NCBI RefSeq assembly: GCF_000744825.1 | Contig: NZ_JQMR01000001.1 | Location: forward strand, 1,969,501 to 2,033,500 | DNA from: Carnobacterium mobile DSM 4848 | Lineage (GTDB): Bacteria > Bacillota > Bacilli > Lactobacillales > Carnobacteriaceae | Direction: 5' to 3' | Length of the DNA stretch: 64,000 bases | Shown: positions 43,675 through 52,489 of the stretch, one piece after another | Numbering within the stretch: the first letter of the stretch is position 1 | Layout of the letters: every line of letters begins with the position of its first letter | The notes under the pieces: model-generated | What the model was told of the DNA's origin: nothing | Seen by the model: only the letters and a program-made list of their open reading frames with translations | Databases searched by the model: none | Translations under genes and position numbers: made by a program

Positions 43675-44760
43675 ATGAAAAATATCGGAATTTCTATTTA
43701 TCCGGCCAAAAGTACGTATGAAAAGGATAAAGAGTATCTAGACTTAGCAAGCCAATACGGTTATACACGTGTTTTTATGAGTTTATTGGAAGTAGAAGGC
43801 GATACCACTGAAGTTGTTGATAAATTTAAAAAAGTGATTCAATATGCAAGTTCAGTTGGAATAGAAACTGTTTTAGACATTAATCCAGGACTATTTGGAC
43901 AATTAGGTGTCAGCTACGAAGACTTAAGCTTTTTTAAAGAGCTTGGCGCAAGTGCGATCCGCTTAGATTTAGGGTTTACCGGTGCTGAAGAAGCGCGGAT
44001 GACACAAAATTCGGAACAGCTGAAAATTGAAGTCAATATGAGCAGCGGCACGAAGTACATTGATAATGTGATGAGCAATCAACCGAATCGAGACTACTTA
44101 ACAGCTTCTCATAATTTCTATCCACAGCTTTATTCTGGACTTTCTCAAGAACATTTTGAAAAGACTACAGCACAATTCAACCAATACAATCTTCATACCG
44201 CTGCCTTTATTACAGCAGAAAATGGAGAACTTGGTCCATGGCCAGTTCAAGAAGGGCTATGCACATTGGAACAGCACCGTTATTTGCCAATCCATACTCA
44301 AGCAACTCATTATAAATTGATGGATTCAATTGATGATTTGCTGATCGGGAATGCATACGCGACAGAAGAGGAGTTAGAAGCTGTAGCTGAAGCTTATCTT
44401 GGAGCGTATCCAGAATTGAAAATAGAATTTTCAGAAAATGCAACAGATTTAGAGAAAAAAGTTATTCTAGAAGAGATTCATAGTTACCGTGGAGACCGCT
44501 CAGAATATATGATCCGTTCATCTATGACACGTATTAAATATAAAAATGAAGATTTTCCTGCTCATCAAACCGGTCAAATCAAAAAAGGTGATATCCTGAT
44601 TTGTAATGATCAGTTCGGTCAATACAAAGGCGAAACGCAAATTGCCTTAAAAGAAATGAAAGATGATGGAACTCGAAATATTGTTGGTCATATCAAAGAA
44701 GAGTCGGTATTCTTATTGGATTACTTACCGCCTTCAGCCAACTTCTGTTTTGTAGAATAA
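43675..44760 (+). CDS. mupG: MupG-type 6-phospho-N-acetylmuramidase (DUF871)
   Basis: 361 residues. The opening IGISIYPAKSTYEKDKEYLDLA, GIETVLDINPGLFGQLGVSY, ASAIRLDLGFTGAEEARMTQ and ASHNFYPQLYSGL define the DUF871/MupG barrel, and the C-terminal cyclophilin-like domain starts near 245. MupG splits MurNAc-6-P-GlcNAc inside the cell during peptidoglycan recycling. Divergent cytosolic GH84 and GH20 hexosaminidases and nagB elsewhere in the window give a coherent recycling path. No murQ or murP is in the window. Confidence 0.88.
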   Translation: MKNIGISIYPAKSTYEKDKEYLDLASQYGYTRVFMSLLEVEGDTTEVVDKFKKVIQYASSVGIETVLDINPGLFGQLGVSYEDLSFFKELGASAIRLDLGFTGAEEARMTQNSEQLKIEVNMSSGTKYIDNVMSNQPNRDYLTASHNFYPQLYSGLSQEHFEKTTAQFNQYNLHTAAFITAENGELGPWPVQEGLCTLEQHRYLPIHTQATHYKLMDSIDDLLIGNAYATEEELEAVAEAYLGAYPELKIEFSENATDLEKKVILEEIHSYRGDRSEYMIRSSMTRIKYKNEDFPAHQTGQIKKGDILICNDQFGQYKGETQIALKEMKDDGTRNIVGHIKEESVFLLDYLPPSANFCFVE

Positions 44761-44766
44761 AATAAA

Positions 44767-44816
44767 AACACCCCTGTAAAAGTCTGTTTCTATTCTACTT
44801 TTACAGGGGTATTTAG
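44767..44816 (+). terminator. Terminator after the MupG-type gene
   Basis: CCCCTGTAAAAGT pairs with ACTTTTACAGGGG; the T run is short. Confidence 0.85.
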
Positions 44817-45016
44817 TTACTGAAGTTAAACATTCCTCTTGGCTAAGTTAGAATATAATTAGAAATAGAAGTATTTACACGAATTAGTTCAAAAAAAATT
44901 GAAGTCTGTAAAAGTTTGTGATATTATGAACTTGTAAGAAAGATATGTGAAAAAAATCACAGAAATAAAAAGTACATGGTCTCTGTCAATTAAAATAGGA
45001 AAGGTTGAGTTTAATA

Positions 45017-46063
45017 ATGGAAAATAAAGTTGCGTATACAGGGAAAGATTATTTAAATAAAGTCTTAGCAGGAACAGCCTCAGGAGTCGTTATAGGATTG
45101 ATTGCAAATGCAATATTGGGTTCGATCTTCAAGTCGCTTATACCGTATGGATCTGTATTTGAGTTATTAGCAAGTGTTGTCATGATCATGCAATTTATCA
45201 CACCAGCAATTATTGGAGTTCTAGTAGCCTTGCAGTTTAAATTAAGCGGAATGGAAAGTGTCGTTATAGGAGCCGCCGCCTTTTTAGGTTCAGGTGCTTA
45301 TCAAGTTACTGAAGCCGGAGTGCAATTAGTTGGTATTGGTGATTTGATCAATGTTATGCTCGTCTCTGCTATTGCAGTATTTGTTACACGGCTTCTGCAA
45401 GGTCGATTAGGTTCACTAACACTGATACTAATGCCGATCATCGTTAGTGTAGGTGTAGGCACGTTAGGTTTGATGATGCTTCCATATGTTGGCATCATCA
45501 CTTCTTCACTTGGAAACTTGATCAACAGCTTTACTTCTTTACAACCATTACTAATGACTATCTTAATATCTATTGCGTTTTCTATCATCATTATTTCACC
45601 AATTTCAACCGTTGCGATAGGAATTGCTATCGGAGTTACTGGATTAGGAGCTGGAGCAGCAGCAGTGGGAATAACGGCATGTACTGCCATTTTAGTCATC
45701 GGTTCTATCCGAATCAACCAAACTGGGACAACCTTAGCCATTTTATTGGGAGCTATGAAAATGATGATTCCTAACTTGATCAAACATCCAAAAATCATGA
45801 TTCCAGTTGTTATCAATGCCTTTGTTTCAGGGATTGGTGTTTATATGCTGACCATTCAAGGTACACCGCAAACAGCTGGTTTTGGAATCGTTGGTTTAGT
45901 TGGACCTATCCAATCCTTTAATATGGGAACAGGGTTAATGAACGTTCTTTTAGCCTACTTTGTGATCCCTTTTGTAGGTGGTTACCTTATTGACGTTGTT
46001 TGCAATAAAGTACTGCATATTTACGAGAATGATATCTTCAAATTTATACCAGCTTCAAATTAA
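45017..46063 (+). CDS. PTS_EIIC_2-type permease (PfoR-like), paired with a PanE-family gene
   Basis: 348 residues with about ten glycine-rich helices. Diagnostic stretches are GTASGVVIGLIANAILGSIFK, ISPISTVAIGIAIGVTGLGAGAAAVG and IQGTPQTAGFGIVGLVGPIQS, all shared with the permease at 58725. The family is named after PTS EIIC folds, but such genes usually lack EIIA and EIIB, as here. The gene directly precedes a PanE-family reductase gene. I infer that it moves a 2-oxo or 2-hydroxy acid. An in-frame TTG at 45005 is an alternative start. Confidence 0.8.
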   Translation: MENKVAYTGKDYLNKVLAGTASGVVIGLIANAILGSIFKSLIPYGSVFELLASVVMIMQFITPAIIGVLVALQFKLSGMESVVIGAAAFLGSGAYQVTEAGVQLVGIGDLINVMLVSAIAVFVTRLLQGRLGSLTLILMPIIVSVGVGTLGLMMLPYVGIITSSLGNLINSFTSLQPLLMTILISIAFSIIIISPISTVAIGIAIGVTGLGAGAAAVGITACTAILVIGSIRINQTGTTLAILLGAMKMMIPNLIKHPKIMIPVVINAFVSGIGVYMLTIQGTPQTAGFGIVGLVGPIQSFNMGTGLMNVLLAYFVIPFVGGYLIDVVCNKVLHIYENDIFKFIPASN

Positions 46064-46102
46064 ATGAAAGATAATTTATTAAACAAATGGAGGAATTTTA
46101 AA

Positions 46103-47029
46103 ATGAAAATAGCAATTGCGGGTTCTGGAGCTTTAGGTTGTGGATTTGGTTATATGATGCAAAAAAATGGAAACGACGTTACTTTGATAGACTTTTGGGA
46201 AGATCACATTAAAGCCATTCAAAAAAACGGTTTGACTATAACTGTAAATGGAAAAGAAGACAACATTGACATTCCCATAGGAAAACCTGCTGACATTAAA
46301 GACACATTCGATACTGTATTTATTTTCACTAAGTCAATGGGCTTACGTCATATGTTGGAAAAAATTAAACATTTGCTGTCAGAGGATACTAAAGTTATCT
46401 GTTTATTAAATGGATTGGGACATGCTAAGACAATTGCTGAATACATTCCAGAAAAAAATATCATTATGGGTACGACTGTTTGGACAGGTGGGTTAGATGC
46501 GCCAGGGAAAACACATTTCATGGGTGAAGGTCCTGTTGAAGTCCAAAATGCGGATATCAACGAAAAAGAAAGTACCCTTCAAATAGTGAAAATGATGGCC
46601 GATAGCGGGTTGAACGGTGTCTATAGTCAAGATGTTCATTTTACAACATGGAGAAAAGCTTGCGTCAATGGCACAATGAACGCTTTGTGTTCCCTACTAA
46701 ATTGCAATATCAAAGAGTTGTTCGCAACTTCTGAACATGAAGACCTGATCAAAGAAATCGTCAGTGAATTTTCTCTTGTGGCGGAAACTGAAGGTGTCCA
46801 TTTAGACGTAGAAGAAACGGTTAGCTACTTGAAAGCGACAGCAGAAAAAGTTGGAGCTCATTATCCTTCTATGCATCAAGACTTGCAGAATAAACGTCTG
46901 ACCGAAATTGACTTTTTGAATGGTACAGTAGCAAAAGAAGCAGAAAATAAAGGGTTAAACGCTCCTTATAGTAAATTGATCACTCAATTGATTCATGCCA
47001 AAGAAGATATTCTAGGTATCAAGCGTTAA
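46103..47029 (+). CDS. Ketopantoate reductase family protein (PanE/ApbA)
   Basis: 308 residues from ATG 46103 with GGAGG 9 bp before it; an earlier in-frame ATG at 46064 has no such site. The NADPH loop is IAIAGSGALGCGFGYMM, and the catalytic Lys sits in TTWRKACVNGTMNALCSLL near residue 190, with the C-terminal DLQNKRLTEIDFLNGTVAKEA motif near 270. PanE reduces 2-dehydropantoate to pantoate. In Lactococcus a PanE-named enzyme was shown to reduce branched-chain 2-oxo acids to D-2-hydroxy acids, so substrate assignment is open. It shares an operon with the permease. Confidence 0.88.
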   Translation: MKIAIAGSGALGCGFGYMMQKNGNDVTLIDFWEDHIKAIQKNGLTITVNGKEDNIDIPIGKPADIKDTFDTVFIFTKSMGLRHMLEKIKHLLSEDTKVICLLNGLGHAKTIAEYIPEKNIIMGTTVWTGGLDAPGKTHFMGEGPVEVQNADINEKESTLQIVKMMADSGLNGVYSQDVHFTTWRKACVNGTMNALCSLLNCNIKELFATSEHEDLIKEIVSEFSLVAETEGVHLDVEETVSYLKATAEKVGAHYPSMHQDLQNKRLTEIDFLNGTVAKEAENKGLNAPYSKLITQLIHAKEDILGIKR

Positions 47030-47109
47030 GTAAGATAAGTGAGCGGCTTTCCTTAAATAAGCTGAAGCAGTACAGAGCAGTCTGCTAAATGATGAAATCA
47101 AAGTATAAC

Positions 47110-47124
47110 TGATAATCATTTCAC
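47110..47124. promoter_or_regulatory. Fur-like box upstream of fetAB
   Basis: TGATAATCATTTCAC has a perfect left half of the 7-1-7 Fur box and an imperfect right half. It sits 50 bp upstream of the fetA promoter. Control by a metal regulator would suit an iron exporter, but the match is weak. Confidence 0.3.
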
Positions 47125-47176
47125 TAGTATAAAATACCGTTCATTCAAACAATAAAAGAAATTAAAATAAACTTCA

Positions 47177-47238
47177 TTGGACCATTAGTTGATAACTGTT
47201 ATAATGTAAGCTGTTCTATCAATGAGCAGCTTTTTTTT
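47177..47238 (+). promoter_or_regulatory. fetAB promoter overlapping an intrinsic terminator
   Basis: TTGGAC, 17 bp, TATAAT (47177-47205) make a strong promoter. Immediately after, AAGCTG plus TTC pairs with GAG plus CAGCTT (47208-47230), then T8. Transcription should begin at about 47212, within the 5' arm, so transcripts from this promoter lack a full stem and escape, while upstream read-through is stopped. Confidence 0.55.
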
Positions 47239-47282
47239 ATGTTTACATAAACTGTTTTAAAGAAAACAAAGGAGGAGACAGA

Positions 47283-47936
47283 ATGAGCAAACCGATTATT
47301 AAATTGACTCAACTGAGTTTTAAAGCAAATGATAACTTGATTTTAAATGACATCAATCTTTCAATTGAAGAAGGAGAATTTGTGACGATTACCGGACCAT
47401 CTGGCAGCGGGAAAAGTACGCTTTTAAAAATAATGGCTTCTATGATCTCGCAAACGGCCGGCTCAATAGACTACCAAGGTAAGCGTCTGGAAGAGTATGC
47501 TCCGATTGCGTACCGTAAAGAAGTTTCTTATTGTTTTCAGACAGCGGTATTGTTTGGGAAAACCGTTCAGGAAAACCTGTCTTTTCCTTATGAAATCAGA
47601 CAAGAAAATTTTAATTCTGAAAAAGCCGCAGCTTATCTAATGAAGGTCGGATTGAATAAAACGTATTTGACAAAAAATATCAACGATCTGTCAGGTGGGG
47701 AAAAACAACGGATCGCTTTAGTGCGCAATTTGTTGATTACACCCAAGGTTCTATTGCTGGATGAAGTTACTAGTGCACTGGATGCAGAAAATCAATTGAT
47801 CGTCAGACACTTGATTCGAGAAATGAATCAAACAGAAGGCATCACGGTATTGTGGGTTACACATAACACTGACGAAATTGCAGAATCAGATCGTGTTATC
47901 CAGATTGTCAATGGAGAAGCGGAGGAAAAAAGATGA
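47283..47936 (+). CDS. FetA-like ABC transporter ATP-binding protein
   Basis: 217 residues. Walker A is TGPSGSGKSTLLKIMAS near 38, signature DLSGGEKQRIALVRNLL near 137, Walker B KVLLLDEVTSALDAEN near 156 and the switch His WVTHNTDE. Short sequence, single domain and a FetB-type partner (4-bp overlap) match the E. coli FetAB (YbbL/YbbM) iron exporter. AAAGGAGGAG precedes the ATG. Confidence 0.85.
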   Translation: MSKPIIKLTQLSFKANDNLILNDINLSIEEGEFVTITGPSGSGKSTLLKIMASMISQTAGSIDYQGKRLEEYAPIAYRKEVSYCFQTAVLFGKTVQENLSFPYEIRQENFNSEKAAAYLMKVGLNKTYLTKNINDLSGGEKQRIALVRNLLITPKVLLLDEVTSALDAENQLIVRHLIREMNQTEGITVLWVTHNTDEIAESDRVIQIVNGEAEEKR

Positions 47937-48691
47937 ATTTAGAAATCAGCAACACTTCATTGTTACTTGCAACAGGATTAGTGTTGGTTGCACTAGGAGT
48001 TGTTTACAAAGAAAAGCTTGATTTAGGAAAAGATATTCTATGGGGCGTTTTTCGCGCTGTCGTCCAATTATTTGCAGTCGGTTACGTACTTGGATATGTG
48101 TTCAAGTTGGACAACACCATAGTCACGCTGGCCATGTCATTGGTTATTGTTTTTAATGCTTCCTACAATGCTGCTAAAAGAAGTCAAGGGATTCCGGGAG
48201 CGTTTAAAACATCTTTTATTGCAATTTTAACTGCGACTGCGTTGACATTGGTCATCCTGTTATTTTCAGGCTCCATAGCATTCAGCCCTTCTCAAGTCGT
48301 TCCGATATCCGGAATGATTGCCAGCAACTCAATGATTGCAATCGGAATTTGCTATCGAAATCTGAATAGTAAATTTACCGACCAGCGTCAGCAGATACTA
48401 GAAAAATTAGCACTGGGAGCGGACTTAAAACAAGCTTCCATTTCAATTGTCCGAGACAGTATTAAAGCGGGAATGTCCCCGACGATCGATTCAGCTAAGA
48501 CGCTTGGCTTAGTCAGTTTGCCAGGGATGATGTCAGGGTTGATGTTTGCTGGAGTTGATCCGACACAAGCCATAAAATACCAAATCATGGTGACGTTTAT
48601 GTTGCTATCAACAACCAGTATCGCTTCAGTTATAGCCAGCTATCGAGCCTACAAAGGTTTCTATAATGAACGAAAACAACTAATTGGTTAA
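47933..48691 (+). CDS. FetB-like ABC transporter permease
   Basis: 252 residues with seven helices of the UPF0014 family. The signature is ISGMIASNSMIAIGICYRNL near residue 125 and IKAGMSPTIDSAKTLGLVSLPGMMSGLMFAGVDPTQAIKYQIMV (in successive segments) near 180. E. coli FetB with FetA exports iron and protects against oxidative stress. The gene overlaps fetA by 4 bp. Metal specificity here is taken from the family. Confidence 0.87.
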   Translation: MNLEISNTSLLLATGLVLVALGVVYKEKLDLGKDILWGVFRAVVQLFAVGYVLGYVFKLDNTIVTLAMSLVIVFNASYNAAKRSQGIPGAFKTSFIAILTATALTLVILLFSGSIAFSPSQVVPISGMIASNSMIAIGICYRNLNSKFTDQRQQILEKLALGADLKQASISIVRDSIKAGMSPTIDSAKTLGLVSLPGMMSGLMFAGVDPTQAIKYQIMVTFMLLSTTSIASVIASYRAYKGFYNERKQLIG

Positions 48692-48704
48692 AGAAAAAAT
48701 GAGA

Positions 48705-48740
48705 AACAAGCCTGAGATTCTATTTCAAGCTTGTTTTTTT
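48705..48740 (+). terminator. Terminator after fetAB
   Basis: AACAAGCCTGA pairs with TCAAGCTTGTT, and T7 follows. Confidence 0.85.
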
Positions 48741-48861
48741 AGTGTACCCAGACAAGAAACGGTGCTTTACTAGAGGTTACGAAATGAAACGGGTATAATT
48801 CATATTATAGAATTAGGAAGAGAAGCACTCAAATCAGTTTGCATAGGAAAGGAAGATGAAT

Positions 48862-50058
48862 ATGAAAAAAATCGGTTTTTTAGTAGCAATGCTGGTATTA
48901 AGCGGATGCGAAAATCAATCTGCTGAAAGCCCCAGAGATGTTTCGTCAGCCGCAGAACTAGCACTAGTCTCATCAAGTGAGTCATCTGTTGAACCAGAAG
49001 ACCCGCATGATGAAGAAAAAAGAATTTCATTTGTGGGAGTAGGAGACAACCTGATCCATAATGTGATTTTTGAAGAAGCTCAGTTAGAAGACGGTTCATT
49101 TGATTTTAAACCAATGTTTGAGTATGTAGCAGATCCTATCGAAACGGCAGATTTAGCTTTTATTAATCAGGAAACATTGATTGGCGGAGATGCATTTGGT
49201 TTTTCTGGTTATCCAGATTTCAACACGCCCAGCGATATGGCGGACAACTTAAAGGATTTAGGGTTTGATTTAGTGAATGGAGCTTCCAATCATTCATTGG
49301 ATAAAGGCAAACAAGGCGTTTTGAACACTTTAGAAATATGGGAACAACAAGAAGACATGGTATTTACAGGGGTATTTGATTCCCAAGAGCAGCGCGATGC
49401 GATCCCAGTCATTGAAAGAGATGGACTAACTTTTTCTTTCTTGGCTTATACATATGGAACTAATGGTATTGAGCCGGATGCCTCTTATCGTTTAAACTAT
49501 TTTGACAAAGACTTGATTACTCAAGATGTTAAAAAGGCAAAAGAAGTTAGTGATTTCGTTATTGTGTCAGCACATTGGGGAGATGAACATATGCTTGAAC
49601 CAAATGCCTTTCAAAAAGAATATGCTCAGTTGTTTGCAGATCTAGAAGTGGATGCGGTGATTGGCACACACCCTCATGTGATTCAACCGGTTGAATGGGT
49701 AGAAGGGAAAAATGGCCATCAAACATTGGTCGTTTACTCTTTAGGAAATTTCCTGTCTGCTATGTCGACCGGAACTGAAAATAATATCTTAGGAGGAATG
49801 ATTTCTTTTGATTTTGTGGTAAAAGAAGAAGAGAAAGCTATTGAAAATGTCAAATGGGATGCGACAGTGATGCATTATACAGGAGATCAGAATGATTACG
49901 CTGAATCAAGACAGAATTTTAAGATATACCCGTTGGATGATTATACAGAAGAACTTGCACAGCAGCACGTTCTTAATGGTTATCAAGAGAATCAAGTATC
50001 GAAAGCCTCTTTACAGCAGACAACAGATAAAGTCATTGATTCGGAATTTCTGAAATGA
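48862..50058 (+). CDS. CapA-family (PGA_cap) lipoprotein
   Basis: 398 residues. The start MKKIGFLVAMLVLSGCENQS is a short lipoprotein signal with the lipobox LSGC. A Ser-rich linker follows. The calcineurin-like PGA_cap domain has GVGDNLIHN near 57, INQETLIGG, ASNHSLDKG near 149, SAHWGDEH near 235, GTHPHVIQPVEW near 266 and YSLGNFL near 293. Family members include CapA for poly-gamma-glutamate, but no capBCD genes are near, so a general extracellular phosphoesterase-like role is likely. An ATG at 48856 is less well spaced. Confidence 0.88.
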   Translation: MKKIGFLVAMLVLSGCENQSAESPRDVSSAAELALVSSSESSVEPEDPHDEEKRISFVGVGDNLIHNVIFEEAQLEDGSFDFKPMFEYVADPIETADLAFINQETLIGGDAFGFSGYPDFNTPSDMADNLKDLGFDLVNGASNHSLDKGKQGVLNTLEIWEQQEDMVFTGVFDSQEQRDAIPVIERDGLTFSFLAYTYGTNGIEPDASYRLNYFDKDLITQDVKKAKEVSDFVIVSAHWGDEHMLEPNAFQKEYAQLFADLEVDAVIGTHPHVIQPVEWVEGKNGHQTLVVYSLGNFLSAMSTGTENNILGGMISFDFVVKEEEKAIENVKWDATVMHYTGDQNDYAESRQNFKIYPLDDYTEELAQQHVLNGYQENQVSKASLQQTTDKVIDSEFLK

Positions 50059-50091
50059 GAATCACTAACAATCAAAGCAATAGAGACTAAA

Positions 50092-50137
50092 AGCACTGCT
50101 TTAGGTTCAAATAAACCTAAGGCAGTGCCTTTTTTTA
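50092..50137 (+). terminator. Terminator after the CapA-like gene
   Basis: GCACTGCTTTAGGTT pairs with AACCTAAGGCAGTGC, followed by T7. Confidence 0.9.
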
Positions 50138-50157
50138 TTAGAGAGGTTGTTTTACGT

Positions 50158-51387
50158 TTATTCTTCTTTTTCTTGGATAGCACCTTTTAATGCAGTTGAA
50201 TCAGCAGGCGGATTACTAAGAATGTTACGGACATCGTCTAAATCGGCTTTAACATTCCAAAGCAAGATACCCACCGGTTTATTATCTTTAAGGTAATAAA
50301 CAACTTTTCCATCGCCGACTTTATCGATCAATGTGTCTAGCTCTGGATCTAATGTTCCGATAGCTTTCCAAGAGATACCAAACACGACAGAATAGAAGTA
50401 AGGAGTATGTGTATACGGTTCATCTGACCCAGCCATCGCTTTTCCAACAGCTTCTCCTGAATTTCGTGCATGATCCACGTGTTCGATTCGATTTTTGCCT
50501 AAAATTTTATCTGGATAAGCAGCGATATCTCCAGCTGCATAAATATCTGGATCTTCAGTCCGCAGATATTCATCAACAACAACACCATCTTCTACTTTCA
50601 AGCCGCTTTCTTTTGCTAAGGAAACGCGTGGAGAAACACCTAGTCCGCTTACGATTGCATCACCTTCGAGTTCTGTACCATCATCAAGCGTTAAAACCAA
50701 TTTGTCGTCTTCTTTTCGATAGGATGTAGCACGTTTTTCATTCACAAGTGTGACGCCGGCTTTTTGAAAAGCAGCTTCGTACTCTTTGGCGATTTCTTCA
50801 GGAAATTGTTTGCTTCCAAGGGTTTCATCAGGATAAATTAGCGTGACTTTTGTTTGGTTCTGTACCAAACCAGCAGCTAATTCGGCTCCGATATAGCCGC
50901 CGCCAATGACTAAAATATGACGGTTATGGCCAGAAAGTTCACGAAGTTTTCGATAATCGGTCCAGTTTCTAAAGAAAATTGCGCGTTCATCTTCAGGACC
51001 GTCGATCTTAGCCGGTTCGCTACCTGTTGCCAAGAGTAATTTAGTATAGCCGATGACCGTGCCATCTTCTAATTGAACGGTATGCATATCTCGATTGATT
51101 GCTGTTACGACAGTTTCTAATTCAATTTCAGCACCTGTTTCTTCTGTATTAAGTGAAACTTGGTCTTCTGTAAACTCCTCATCTGTCCATAATTTTTTCG
51201 TTAAAGCAGGTCGAGTGTAAGGAGCATCGACATCAGCAGAAAGGATACCGATAGTACCCATTTTATCCTGTTCGCGTATTCCATTTGCGGCATAGGCGGC
51301 AACCATACCACCTCCGATAATCAAGTAGTCATAAGGTTGGTTAGCTTGTTGTGTGCGTTGAACTTCATTTTCTGGTTGGTTCTGCAT
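50158..51387 (-). CDS. FAD-dependent pyridine nucleotide oxidoreductase
   Basis: 409 residues. FAD loop YLIIGGGMVAAYAANGIRE near 22, GYTKLLLATGSEPAK near 112, NAD(P) loop [17 protein letters not shown] near 157 and the second FAD motif DIYAAGDIAAYPD near 283, with a C-terminal domain like ferredoxin/rubredoxin reductases. No redox-active CxxxxC pair is present, so it is not a disulfide reductase. It probably passes electrons from NADH to a small redox carrier or directly to an acceptor. It lies 21 bp after the SDR gene in the same operon. Confidence 0.87.
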   Translation of the reverse strand: MQNQPENEVQRTQQANQPYDYLIIGGGMVAAYAANGIREQDKMGTIGILSADVDAPYTRPALTKKLWTDEEFTEDQVSLNTEETGAEIELETVVTAINRDMHTVQLEDGTVIGYTKLLLATGSEPAKIDGPEDERAIFFRNWTDYRKLRELSGHNRHILVIGGGYIGAELAAGLVQNQTKVTLIYPDETLGSKQFPEEIAKEYEAAFQKAGVTLVNEKRATSYRKEDDKLVLTLDDGTELEGDAIVSGLGVSPRVSLAKESGLKVEDGVVVDEYLRTEDPDIYAAGDIAAYPDKILGKNRIEHVDHARNSGEAVGKAMAGSDEPYTHTPYFYSVVFGISWKAIGTLDPELDTLIDKVGDGKVVYYLKDNKPVGILLWNVKADLDDVRNILSNPPADSTALKGAIQEKEE

Positions 51388-51408
51388 GTATCTTTTCTCC
51401 TCTCTTTT

Positions 51409-52206
51409 TTAAATAGTAGCAACGGAGCCAGAGTCGACGCGGTAATTAGAACCGTTGACAAAAGAAGCTTTATCAGAGCAAAGGAAGGCAATGACGGCAG
51501 CCACTTCTTCTGTCTGTCCGCGGCGTTTGAGTTCCATATAAGGTCTTTTTTTATCAAGAAACGATTGAATGGCTTCATCTTTTGATACATTTAATTCTTT
51601 AGACCGTTTATCCATCATGGCATCAGTCATTGGTGTCTCAATGAAAGCCGGTGAAACGGTGTTGACCAGTAAGCCTTCACGAGCATAAGTACGTGAAAGT
51701 CCTTTTGCAAAGGCCAGGATTCCGGCTTTTGCACAGCAATAAGGCAATTCATCGTCATAAGGCTGTACAGCATCTTCAGAAGCTATTAAGACTAGTCTGC
51801 CCCAGCCGTCTGCTCTTAAATCTGGCAAGAATTCTTTTACCACACGAACCGGTCCGAGCAAATCTACTTCGAGTGTCGATTCCCAGCCTGCCATGTCAAT
51901 TTCATGAAAAAGGCCTTGTGCACCGGTAATGCCGGCGGATTGAACCAAAATATCGATTTTTCCAACTTCTTCCGTAATTTTGTCGTGCATCGCTCTCAGT
52001 TCTTGGCTGCTGGTAATGTCTGCAGCATAATGAAAAAGGTTATCGTTCGTACCCAGTTTGGCTGCAGCTTGTTCTAACTTTTCTTTCTTTTTACCCGTAA
52101 GAATTACTGTGGCGCCTTCTTCTAAAAGAACACGTGCCGTTTCCCAACCAATGCCCGAACTTGAACCAGTAACTAAAGCTACTTTTCCCTTAATACCTAA
52201 ATCCAT
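51409..52206 (-). CDS. Short-chain dehydrogenase/reductase
   Basis: 265 residues. Cofactor loop VALVTGSSSGIGWETARVL near 9, LVQSAGITGAQGLFHEID, catalytic Ser in GRLVLIASEDAVQPYDDELPYCCAKAGIL (with Tyr and Lys YCCAK near 156), and the C-terminal GSNYRVDSGSVATI. Substrate is unknown; candidates are a hydroxyacyl or sugar alcohol. It is the first gene of the operon with the FAD oxidoreductase, with GGAGG before the ATG. Confidence 0.9.
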   Translation of the reverse strand: MDLGIKGKVALVTGSSSGIGWETARVLLEEGATVILTGKKKEKLEQAAAKLGTNDNLFHYAADITSSQELRAMHDKITEEVGKIDILVQSAGITGAQGLFHEIDMAGWESTLEVDLLGPVRVVKEFLPDLRADGWGRLVLIASEDAVQPYDDELPYCCAKAGILAFAKGLSRTYAREGLLVNTVSPAFIETPMTDAMMDKRSKELNVSKDEAIQSFLDKKRPYMELKRRGQTEEVAAVIAFLCSDKASFVNGSNYRVDSGSVATI

Positions 52207-52489
52207 GCTGTTTTCCTCCTTAGTGAGTGGTCTGCTGATTTTTAAGTAATTGCCTGAATTCGCTCTCTTTACCTGTTACTTAAAATGGTACTATTCTATC
52301 TGAGCAAATACAATGATTACGCATTATGGATTTTTAGATGCATCATTAACAATTCCCCCTGCAATCCCAGACACAGAAAAAGAAATGTTCATCAGGCTAT
52401 TATTTTTTGTTATGAGTATAGATAAAGTATACTGGTAGTAAGATAAATAAGAGCTTAGTCTGTTTTAAAGGAGACTAAAGTGAAATGGG

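Noticed and set aside
45301-45816. A 171-codon minus-strand frame opposite the permease at 45017
   Set aside because: It is an antisense shadow rich in Ile and Pro, produced by the permease codons.
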